DNA of 11,405 nt from the NCBI GenBank assembly GCA_041581055.1, contig JBFGCT010000133.1:1-11405 (forward strand), read 5' to 3'. Both the position numbers and the translations under genes were made by a program. Within the stretch, counting starts at the first letter, position 1. Every line of letters begins with the position of its first letter. Shown one piece after another: positions 4,787 to 11,107 of the stretch. This DNA comes from JBFGCT01 sp041581055. Its GTDB lineage: Bacteria > Actinomycetota > Acidimicrobiia > Acidimicrobiales > Ilumatobacteraceae. The notes beneath the pieces were generated by a model, which saw only the letters and a program-made list of their open reading frames with translations, ran no database searches and was not told the DNA's origin.

Positions 4787-5595
4787 TGGCTGACGACCTC
4801 GACCCCGCGACCGTGCCGGTGCGGCCGGCGGCGACCGTGATGCTGGTGCGCGACGCCGCCGACGGCGGGCCAGGGGTCGAGGTGTTCATGCTCCGGCGGG
4901 CGGCGGGCGCGTCCTTCGGGGCGGGGATGTACGTCTTTCCCGGCGGTCGCGTCGATCCGGCCGACGGCGGATCGGACGTCGCCGCCCGCTGCCGTGGCCT
5001 CGACGACGCGCGCGCCTCGGCGAAGCTCGGGATCGAATCGGGCGGCCTCGCCTACTGGGTGGCGTCGGTGCGCGAGTGCTTCGAGGAGGCGGGGGTGCTG
5101 CTGGCGCGGCCGCGTGACGGCGGTTCGCTCGACCTCCGCAACGAGGACCGCCACGCCGTCCACGACGGGACGCTCACGTTGGTCGAGCTCTGCCGCCGCG
5201 ACGACCTCGTCCTCGACCTCTCGACGACGCACTACGTCGACCACTGGGTGACGCCGAAGGGTGAGACGACGCGGCGCTTCGACACCCGCTTCTTCCTGAC
5301 CGGGGCCCCGCCCGATCAGGAGCCGCTGCACGACGACAAGGAGACCGTCGACAGCCTGTGGGTCCACCCGTCCGAGGCCTTGCGGTCACAGGCGCAGGGC
5401 GAGCTGGCGATGATGCCCCCGACGGTCGCCAACCTCCGCTTCCTCGAACCGCACGACACCGCGGGCGACGCGCTGGCCGCCGCCGCGCGGATCGTCGATC
5501 CGCCGCGTATCGAGCCGCGGCTACGACGAGACGCCGGGGGGCGGATCACCGGCGTCGCGATGCCCGCCGACCCCGACTACCCCACACTCGCCTGA
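4786..5595 (+). CDS. NUDT19-like Nudix hydrolase (possible CoA/acyl-CoA diphosphatase)
   Basis: This 269-residue Nudix protein opens with a beta strand (AATVMLVRD), then MYVFPGGRVD at 48-57 and the helix RECFEEAGVLL at 96-106. In the standard Nudix box the glycine and the RE..EE helix are about 15 residues apart; here about 40 residues are inserted. That layout is typical of the NUDT19/RP2 group, of which mammalian NUDT19 cleaves CoA and acyl-CoA to phosphopantetheine and 3',5'-ADP. A C-terminal helical region follows the core. The divergent neighbour is a CoA-transferase, which supports a CoA-linked role. Nudix membership is clear from the motif residues; CoA specificity is inference. It ends 56 bases from the convergent mrp-like gene, with no clear terminator between. 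Confidence 0.82.
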   Translation: MADDLDPATVPVRPAATVMLVRDAADGGPGVEVFMLRRAAGASFGAGMYVFPGGRVDPADGGSDVAARCRGLDDARASAKLGIESGGLAYWVASVRECFEEAGVLLARPRDGGSLDLRNEDRHAVHDGTLTLVELCRRDDLVLDLSTTHYVDHWVTPKGETTRRFDTRFFLTGAPPDQEPLHDDKETVDSLWVHPSEALRSQAQGELAMMPPTVANLRFLEPHDTAGDALAAAARIVDPPRIEPRLRRDAGGRITGVAMPADPDYPTLA

Positions 5596-5651
5596 CGGCT
5601 GGCGCGCGACACGGGCGATGACTCGTGGCGAACGGCGACTGACGCCAGGGG

Positions 5652-6860
5652 TCACGCGGGCGAGTCGGCGTCGAGTTTGGCGAACGCCTCGTTGACCGTG
5701 TCGAACAGGCGCGCCGTGCAGCCGGCCATGTCGATCTCGTCGGGCGGCGTCGGCGGCGCGACCTCGGTGATGATGCGGTCGGCGATCGCCCGGAAGACGT
5801 CGGCGGCCGCGCTGGCGCCGGCGACGCTCACCGGGACGCCGGTGTCGCCACCGGCCGCGACCGCGGGCTCGATCGGGACCTGCCCGAGAAGCGGCGCGCC
5901 GATCGCCTCGGCGAGGGCCGCGCCGCCGCCGCTGCCGAACAGCGCGTGGACGTCACCGTGGTCGTCGGTGAACGCGGTCATGTTCTCGATCACCCCGACG
6001 ACCTTCAAGAAGCTGCGCTTGGCCATGTCGGCGGCTCGCTGGGCGACCTTCTGCGCGGCGAGCGCCGGCGTCGTCACCACGATGAGGTCGGTGCGCGGGA
6101 GCATGCGGGCGAGACCCATCTGGACGTCGCCGGTGCCGGGGGGCATGTCGATCAACAGGTAGTCGAGCGCGCCCCACCGGACGTCGCGCAGGAACTGCTC
6201 GACCGCCTTGGTCAGCATCAGGCCGCGCCACATCAGCGCCGTCTCCTCGTCGACGAGGAAGCCGGTCGACACGACCTTCAGCAACCCGTCGCCGACGACG
6301 AGCTCGTTCGGGATGATCTTCGGCTTGTCGGACCCCTCGACCGCCTCGGCCTCCATCCGGTCGTCGATGCCGAGCAGGCGCGGCACGGAGAAGCCCCAGA
6401 TGTCCGCGTCGAGCACGCCGACGGTGTGGCCCGCCGCGGCGAGCGCGGCGGCGAGGTTGACCGTGACCGAGCTCTTGCCGACGCCGCCCTTGCCGCTGGC
6501 GATCGCCAGCACACGGCACGACAGCGGAACCTCGGTGTCGGGGGCGTTCTCCCGCGCGTTCCAGCGGGCCTTGGTCATCACCGCGGCGCGCTCGTCGGCG
6601 TCCATCTCGCCCCAGTCGATCTTGACGTCGGTCACGCCGGGGTGCAAACCGACCCGGTCACGCACCTCGTCGCGGATCTCGGCCCGCAGCGGACAGCCCT
6701 TGATCGTCAGCTTGACGCCGACCGTGACCACCCCGTCGTCGGCGACGTCGACCGACGGAACCATGCCGAGCGACACGATGTCGGCGCCGAGCTCGGGGTC
6801 GATGACCGAACCGAGCACCGACATCACGTCGTCGACGGTCGGCGGGGCGGTGGAGGCCAT
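5652..6860 (-). CDS. mrp: Mrp/ApbC/NBP35-type Fe-S cluster carrier ATPase
   Basis: This 402-residue P-loop ATPase would bind an Fe-S cluster and pass it to target proteins in the cytoplasm. An N-terminal MIP18/DUF59 domain (about 8-85, with C56 in KGCPLR) is followed by the ATPase with a deviant Walker A, GKGGVGKS at 123-130, then VLDADIWG and the conserved LLIDMPPGTGD. Near IENM, where many Mrp proteins have a CPxC pair that holds the bridging cluster, this one has ENMTAFTDDHG and no cysteine. I recall the same absence in mycobacterial Mrp. Cysteines present are C56, C115 and one near the C-terminus. ATG 6860 lacks a ribosome-binding site but has TAAAAT seven bases upstream. The divergent neighbour is a SufR-like Fe-S regulator, which fits the function. 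Confidence 0.93.
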   Translation of the reverse strand: MASTAPPTVDDVMSVLGSVIDPELGADIVSLGMVPSVDVADDGVVTVGVKLTIKGCPLRAEIRDEVRDRVGLHPGVTDVKIDWGEMDADERAAVMTKARWNARENAPDTEVPLSCRVLAIASGKGGVGKSSVTVNLAAALAAAGHTVGVLDADIWGFSVPRLLGIDDRMEAEAVEGSDKPKIIPNELVVGDGLLKVVSTGFLVDEETALMWRGLMLTKAVEQFLRDVRWGALDYLLIDMPPGTGDVQMGLARMLPRTDLIVVTTPALAAQKVAQRAADMAKRSFLKVVGVIENMTAFTDDHGDVHALFGSGGGAALAEAIGAPLLGQVPIEPAVAAGGDTGVPVSVAGASAAADVFRAIADRIITEVAPPTPPDEIDMAGCTARLFDTVNEAFAKLDADSPA

Positions 6861-6901
6861 GGCCCGTATTTTACCGGCAATTTCCGTGTAATCTCATGGT
6901 G
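6860..6901. promoter_or_regulatory. Facing divergent promoters of mrp and sufR-like genes with possible operator
   Basis: Only 40 bases (6861-6900) separate the two start codons. On the minus strand TAAAAT (6873-6868) ends seven bases before ATG 6860; on the plus strand TAATCT (6889-6894) ends six bases before GTG 6901. Both would give leaderless messages, and each -35 zone lies near the other's -10 box. An imperfect dyad, TTAC at 6871-6874 and GTAA at 6888-6891, overlaps both -10 boxes. The SufR-like protein is the obvious candidate to bind there, though the sequence does not match the cyanobacterial or mycobacterial SufR sites I remember. Confidence 0.6.
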
Positions 6902-7587
6902 TGGACGTCGACCCGACCACGCCGAACCCTTCCCAGCTCGACGTGCTGAAAGCGCTCGGTGACAACACGCGATACGCCATCTACCTGGAGCTGGCGCGGT
7001 CATCGCGGCCGTTGGCGACCGCCGACATCGCCGAGACGCTGAACCTGCACCCGAACACCGTCCGCCCGCACCTCGAGCGGATGCGCGAGGTGGGCGTGCT
7101 CGACGTCGAGATCGCCGGCCGGGGCGACGTCGGCCGCCCCCAGCACCGGTACTCGGTGGCCGCGAACGCGCCGTCGCTCGGCCTCGAGCCGCCGACGATG
7201 CCGGTGCTCGCCCGGATGGTGCTGGCCATGGCCCACCGGCTCGGCGCCAGCGCCGACGACGCCGAATCGGTCGGTCGCGACGAGGGCAAGGTGCGGGCCG
7301 CGCCGTTCGAGCGGGCGCCGTCGACGCTGGAGGCGTTGGTCTCCGACCTCGACCGGCTCGGGTTCGACCCCGTGGTCACCGACGACGCCGATGGCGACGA
7401 CGCCGCCGTGGTCGCGTTCGCCAACTGCCCGTTCGCCGAGCTCGCCCGCGAACGGCCGGAGCTGGTGTGTGGGCTCCATCGCGGCCTCGTCGCCGGGTTC
7501 GTCGCCGAGATGGGCGACGCCGAGGTGCGCGAGTTCTGCACGCTGACCGCCCGGACTCCTTGCCGGGTCACCGTCGCAGCCCGATAA
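6901..7587 (+). CDS. SufR-like Fe-S-sensing transcriptional regulator
   Basis: This 228-residue protein has an N-terminal winged helix-turn-helix (about 12-90; recognition region NLHPNTVRPHLERM at 48-61) and a C-terminal domain with four cysteines, C176, C190, C213 and C221. The CPF (176-178), VCGLH (189-193) and CRV (221-223) segments are typical of the SufR-like group. SufR proteins bind a [4Fe-4S] cluster and repress Fe-S assembly genes when cluster supply is adequate. The neighbours here are an Fe-S carrier ATPase (divergent) and an A-type Fe-S carrier (29 bases downstream), which supports this role. The spacing C-X13-C-X22-C differs from the cyanobacterial C-X12-C-X13-C-X14-C pattern as I remember it, so which residues are ligands is uncertain. 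GTG 6901 is likely leaderless. No sufBCD genes are in the window. Confidence 0.82.
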   Translation: MDVDPTTPNPSQLDVLKALGDNTRYAIYLELARSSRPLATADIAETLNLHPNTVRPHLERMREVGVLDVEIAGRGDVGRPQHRYSVAANAPSLGLEPPTMPVLARMVLAMAHRLGASADDAESVGRDEGKVRAAPFERAPSTLEALVSDLDRLGFDPVVTDDADGDDAAVVAFANCPFAELARERPELVCGLHRGLVAGFVAEMGDAEVREFCTLTARTPCRVTVAAR

Positions 7588-7588
7588 T
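7560..7588 (+). promoter_or_regulatory. Likely promoter of the A-type carrier gene
   Basis: TTGCCG (7560-7565), a 17-base spacer and GATAAT (7583-7588) form a good sigma-70-type promoter, with the -10 box overlapping the TAA stop of the sufR-like gene. The start of transcription near 7595 would leave a leader of about 20 bases holding the AGGAGG ribosome-binding site at 7605-7610. The gene can thus be expressed apart from the regulator. Confidence 0.6.
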
Positions 7589-7616
7589 GTTGTTCACACC
7601 ACTCAGGAGGTTCTGA

Positions 7617-7946
7617 ATGATCACCCTCACCGACACCGCCGCCAACAAGGTCCGCCAACTGCTCGACGCCGAGGGCGCCGAGGACCTCGCACTGCGCGTC
7701 GCGGTTCGCCCCGGCGGGTGCAGCGGCTTCTCCTACGAGATGTTCTTCGACGGCGACGTCGCCCCCGACGACAACCAGGCGACGTACGGCGACGATGGGA
7801 CCGTCAAGGTGATCGTCGACCCCGCGTCGGCCCAGCTCCTGGAGGGCGCCACGCTCGACTACAAGGACGGGCTCGACGAGTCGGGCTTCGCGATCACGAA
7901 CCCGAACGCCTCGCGCACCTGCGGTTGCGGCCAGAGCTTCTCCTGA
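7617..7946 (+). CDS. A-type iron-sulfur carrier protein (IscA/ErpA/SufA family)
   Basis: This 109-residue protein is a complete HesB/IscA-type carrier, which holds an Fe-S cluster between subunits and delivers it to target enzymes. The three conserved cysteines are C35 in GGCSGF and C102 and C104 in TCGCGQSF. ATG 7617 has a strong AGGAGG ribosome-binding site six bases upstream, unlike the leaderless genes around it, and a likely promoter over the end of the preceding gene. Together with the SufR-like regulator and the Mrp-like ATPase it makes a compact Fe-S delivery cluster. Whether it is ErpA-like or SufA-like cannot be settled; ErpA-like is common for single copies in actinobacteria. Confidence 0.95.
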   Translation: MITLTDTAANKVRQLLDAEGAEDLALRVAVRPGGCSGFSYEMFFDGDVAPDDNQATYGDDGTVKVIVDPASAQLLEGATLDYKDGLDESGFAITNPNASRTCGCGQSFS

Positions 7947-7947
7947 C

Positions 7948-7962
7948 CGCGTGATTCACGCG
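7948..7962. other. 15-bp palindrome between convergent genes
   Basis: CGCGTGA and TCACGCG flank a single T, giving a perfect odd palindrome two bases after the A-type carrier stop and overlapping the stop codon of the convergent lipoprotein gene. As RNA it could fold as a 5-bp stem with a 5-nt loop on either strand, but there is no T-run. It may be a weak bidirectional terminator or a protein-binding site. Confidence 0.4.
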
Positions 7963-8852
7963 AGGGCCTTGTCGAGCACTTCGACGACCTCGGTGGTGTC
8001 CCACAACCCGTCGAGCCGCTCGACGATCACGCCCTGCGCGTCGGTCACGAACAGCGCCGGCTCGTAGAACAGCGCCAACGCCGCGACGGCGGGCGTGATG
8101 TCGGTCGCCGTGTCGTCGGTGTACACCTCGGCGTGGACGAACGTCATCCGGTCGGCGAACTGGTCCTGCACCTCGATCAGCGAGTCGAGGGCCGGAGCGC
8201 AACTTCCGGTCTGGCAGAACGCCGGTGTCCCGACGAAGTACGCCACCGGCCGGTCGACGTTGAGCGCCGCCGACAGCGAGATCGTGTGGAAGGGGCACAT
8301 CTCGGGTGTCCGCGTGCAGATCGGGTCGACGCCGGCCGGGTCGCCGATCGTCGGCGTGTCGAACCCGGCGAGGAAGTCGCCCGGCACCGGCACGGGCACG
8401 GCGGCGGGATCGGCGACCTCGAAGGCCGCCCCGTCCGGCGGGCCGCCGTCGACGAACAGCCGGTAGAGCCCGACCGTCTCGATCGTCGGCCGGAAGGCGT
8501 AGTACGGCGCCGGCGCCACGTCGCGCCGGACGGTGGTGATCCGCTCGCCGATCGGGTTGCCGTCGAGGTCGACGACCTGCGCCCCGAGCGTGGGCGGGGG
8601 ATCCTGGACGAAGTCGGCGGCGCCGGTCGAGAGGCTGATCGGCAGCCTGACCTCGCCGGGGATCTGGATCCGCTGCGGGAACCGCTTGACGATCGTGTAC
8701 CGCCCGACCGCGCCGGGCTGGATCGTCGACCCCGTTGCGCCCCCGTCGTCGTCGGAATCGCTGCAGGCGACGAGGAGCGCAGAGGTCATCGCGCCGACGA
8801 GGAAGGTCCGCCGTGTCGGGCGAAACGTTCCGGTCGTGTTGCGGTCGGGCAT
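7956..8852 (-). CDS. Tat-exported lipoprotein with thioredoxin-like domain
   Basis: This 298-residue protein starts with a twin-arginine signal, RRTFLVG at 14-20, leading into a lipobox LVAC with lipid-bearing C30, then an Asp-rich linker. It would be exported folded and anchored in the outer face of the membrane. Residues about 50-150 look like a beta-sandwich domain (ending YRLFVDGG...AAFEV), and 180-298 resemble a thioredoxin fold: strand PVAYFVGTP, C213-X4-C218, helix, then a likely cis-proline at P265 (YEPALFV). C179 and C186 form another possible pair. The C-X4-C site is unlike the usual C-X2-C, so catalytic activity is doubtful; redox, metal binding or a structural role are possible. 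A much longer open frame continues upstream on this strand but is antisense to the fasciclin-OmpA gene; ATG 8852 is the start that gives a proper signal peptide. Confidence 0.75.
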   Translation of the reverse strand: MPDRNTTGTFRPTRRTFLVGAMTSALLVACSDSDDDGGATGSTIQPGAVGRYTIVKRFPQRIQIPGEVRLPISLSTGAADFVQDPPPTLGAQVVDLDGNPIGERITTVRRDVAPAPYYAFRPTIETVGLYRLFVDGGPPDGAAFEVADPAAVPVPVPGDFLAGFDTPTIGDPAGVDPICTRTPEMCPFHTISLSAALNVDRPVAYFVGTPAFCQTGSCAPALDSLIEVQDQFADRMTFVHAEVYTDDTATDITPAVAALALFYEPALFVTDAQGVIVERLDGLWDTTEVVEVLDKALA

Positions 8853-8939
8853 CGGTTGGCTCGCGATCGTGGGGATGGGCGGCGGGGGATGCCGGGGTGA
8901 TTGCGACCACGGCCCCCGACGTGGGAACGTGGGCGGGTC

Positions 8940-10526
8940 ATGGGCGAGGCATCCGGCAACAGGCTCTCCAGAGGACGATACCGTCGCCGGGTCGTCGGGT
9001 GGGGCGCGGCGGCGCTGCTCGCGGTGTTCGCCGTCGGGAGCGTGGTCACCCTTGCCCGGGTCGAGGACGACCTGCGGACGCGCGTCACGCGGGCCCTCGA
9101 CGACGCCGGCTTCGATGGCATCTCGGTCTCGTTCTCCGGGCAGGACGGCGCCGTCGGGTGCGCCCTGCCGCTCGACGACCCTGATGCCGCACGCGAGATC
9201 GGTGCCGAGCAGCGCGGCGTGCGCACGATCGATCTGGCGCCGGGCTGCGTCGTCGTCGACGACGCGCCGTCCCCCGCTCAATCCGAGCCGCCGCCGACGG
9301 CGACAACGTCGATCGCGCCGACGACCGTCGCGGCGGCGACGAGCACCAGTTCGACGAGCACGCTGCCCGACCCGACCACCGCGCTCGACATCATCGTCGA
9401 CAACCCGCAGTTCTCGGTGCTCAAGAACGCGCTGGAGACCGTCGACCTCGGCGAGCGGCTCGGGGGCGCCGGCCCGGTCACGATCTTCGCCCCGACCGAC
9501 GACGCGTTCGCCGCGCTCGGGCCGAACTTCAACGCCGCGCTGGCGTCGAACCCCGACGCGCTGGCGGCTGTGCTCCGGCACCACATCGCCGCCCAGGACG
9601 TCGCCGCGGACGACCTCGTCGACGGGCCGTTGACGATGATCGACGGCACGGCGGTCGAAATCGACACGTCCGTGGGCGTGCGGGTGATGAGCGGTGAGAT
9701 CACGGCCGCGGTCGTCGACGCCGACCTCGACGCGATGAACGGGACCGTCCACGTGATCGACCAGGTCCTGCTCCCCGAGGATCTCGACCTGGGCGTCGTC
9801 GCCGAGGTGTTCACGTTCGTCGCCCGCTACGAGGAGGGCCGGATGACGCTGTCCGGCAGCGTCGCGACCAACGGCCAACGCATCGACACCGTCTCCGCCG
9901 CGGGCCGGTTCCTGACGCCCGGCAATGTCGTCGATCAGCTCGTCGTCGATGCCGAGGCGCCGGTCACCGACGCCGACGTCGACGCCCTCGTCGAGCTCAT
10001 CAGCGCGATCCCCCGTGACCTGGTCGTCGGCGAGGTGGTCGTCGCCCGGGACGGCATCTTCGTCTCCGGCGTGTACGTGACCTCGCTCTCGATCGAGGCC
10101 GCGGCCGACGCCTTCGGGGCGTCGACGGCGCTGACGCCGCGCCCCGACGCGACCGAGGCCGGCGCGGCCGATGTCGAGGAGCGCCTGAACGCGATGGTGG
10201 CCGCCGACCCGATCCGGTTCGAGCCGGCGAGCGCCGAGTTGCGCCCCGACCGTTCCGTCTTCGACCGCATCGCCGCGCTGGCCAAGTCGCTCGGCGGCCT
10301 CGTGATCACCGTCGAGGGGCACACCGACAGCGATGGGGCCGTGCTGGCCAACTTCGCGCTCAGTCAGGAGCGGGCCGAGGCGGTGGTCGACGAGCTCGCG
10401 ACGCGCGGTGTCCCGCGCGCCGACCTCGTCGCCGTCGGCCGCGGATCCGAGCGACCGGTGCTCGTCGACGGCGTGGAGGACAAGGCGGCGAGCCGGCGGG
10501 TCGAGTTCATCGTGGAGAGGGAGTAG
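8940..10526 (+). CDS. ArfA/OmpATb-like envelope protein with fasciclin (FAS1) domain and OmpA domain
   Basis: This 528-residue protein has a basic N-terminus, one membrane segment (about 20-39), a small alpha/beta region (about 42-106) that resembles a BON domain, a Thr/Ser/Pro-rich linker (110-145), a FAS1 domain (about 146-281, with TIFAPTDDAF at 181-190 and GTVHVIDQVLLP at 268-279), a second BON-like region (about 285-385) and a C-terminal OmpA/MotB domain (about 424-526, GHTDSDG at 460-466, FALSQERAEAV at 472-482, SRRVEF at 518-523). The OmpA domain should bind peptidoglycan; FAS1 domains mediate adhesion. The membrane segment, BON and OmpA layout recalls mycobacterial ArfA (OmpATb), here with FAS1 inserted. 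I chose ATG 8940; an upstream TTG at 8901 would add only a proline- and arginine-rich stretch. Confidence 0.82.
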   Translation: MGEASGNRLSRGRYRRRVVGWGAAALLAVFAVGSVVTLARVEDDLRTRVTRALDDAGFDGISVSFSGQDGAVGCALPLDDPDAAREIGAEQRGVRTIDLAPGCVVVDDAPSPAQSEPPPTATTSIAPTTVAAATSTSSTSTLPDPTTALDIIVDNPQFSVLKNALETVDLGERLGGAGPVTIFAPTDDAFAALGPNFNAALASNPDALAAVLRHHIAAQDVAADDLVDGPLTMIDGTAVEIDTSVGVRVMSGEITAAVVDADLDAMNGTVHVIDQVLLPEDLDLGVVAEVFTFVARYEEGRMTLSGSVATNGQRIDTVSAAGRFLTPGNVVDQLVVDAEAPVTDADVDALVELISAIPRDLVVGEVVVARDGIFVSGVYVTSLSIEAAADAFGASTALTPRPDATEAGAADVEERLNAMVAADPIRFEPASAELRPDRSVFDRIAALAKSLGGLVITVEGHTDSDGAVLANFALSQERAEAVVDELATRGVPRADLVAVGRGSERPVLVDGVEDKAASRRVEFIVERE

Positions 10527-10535
10527 ACAACTACC

Positions 10536-11093
10536 GTGCCGTACACACTCGCCATGTTCTTCCTCTGGGGCCTCGGCATGGCGCTGATCGGCGTCGTGAT
10601 CGGGTGGCTGCTGCGCAGCTTGCGGGGCGGCGGGCGCGCCGCCTTGCGACCATCCGACGCCGACGAGACCGAGGTCGATCGGCTGCGGCGCCGCGTCGCC
10701 GACATGGAGTCGATCGTTGCGGAGCGCGATCGGCTGAGGATGGAGCTGGCCGACGTCCGCGGGAGCTCGGCCGGCGCGCTCGGCTTCTCGGCGGCGCCCT
10801 TGGACCTCGACGCCGCCCGGGCGACGCTCGGCCGCGAGGTGGAACCCGACGACCTGACCGTCGTCGTCGGCATCGGGCCGAAGATCGTCGAGCTGTGCGC
10901 CGGCATCGGGGTCACGACATGGCGCCAGCTCGCCGACACCGAACCGTCGATGCTGAAGACGATGCTCGACGACGGCGGCTCGCAGTACAAGACCCACGAC
11001 CCGGGCTCGTGGCCGCGCCAGGCGGCGTTGCTCGCCGACGGCCGATGGGCGGAGTACCAGGCGCTGGTCGACGAGCTCGGCGCCGATCGCTGA
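10536..11093 (+). CDS. Membrane-anchored helix-hairpin-helix protein
   Basis: This 185-residue protein has one membrane segment (about 6-27), a probable coiled coil (about 44-74, Arg/Glu/Leu-rich) and a C-terminal helix-hairpin-helix domain (about 105-182) with the motif VVGIGPKIVELCAGIGVTTW followed by HDPGSWPRQAALLADGRW. That C-terminal domain occurs in many bacterial proteins, for example attached to NADH dehydrogenase subunit E or L21-like proteins, and its role there is not well established. GTG 10536 follows the stop of the ArfA-like gene by nine bases, so the two are likely co-transcribed and may act together in the envelope. The purine-rich GAGAGGGAG at 10515-10523 is slightly far from the start. 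Confidence 0.72.
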   Translation: MPYTLAMFFLWGLGMALIGVVIGWLLRSLRGGGRAALRPSDADETEVDRLRRRVADMESIVAERDRLRMELADVRGSSAGALGFSAAPLDLDAARATLGREVEPDDLTVVVGIGPKIVELCAGIGVTTWRQLADTEPSMLKTMLDDGGSQYKTHDPGSWPRQAALLADGRWAEYQALVDELGADR

Positions 11094-11107
11094 CCGGTTG
11101 CCGGCCA

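Noticed and set aside
5596..5651. Terminator between the convergent Nudix and mrp genes.
   Set aside because: Only short, broken pairings (for example TGGCG with CGCCA) and no T-run were found.
8853..8939. Promoters in the lipoprotein to fasciclin-OmpA divergent gap.
   Set aside because: I find no TANNNT box or convincing -35 on either strand at a usable distance, although promoters must be nearby.
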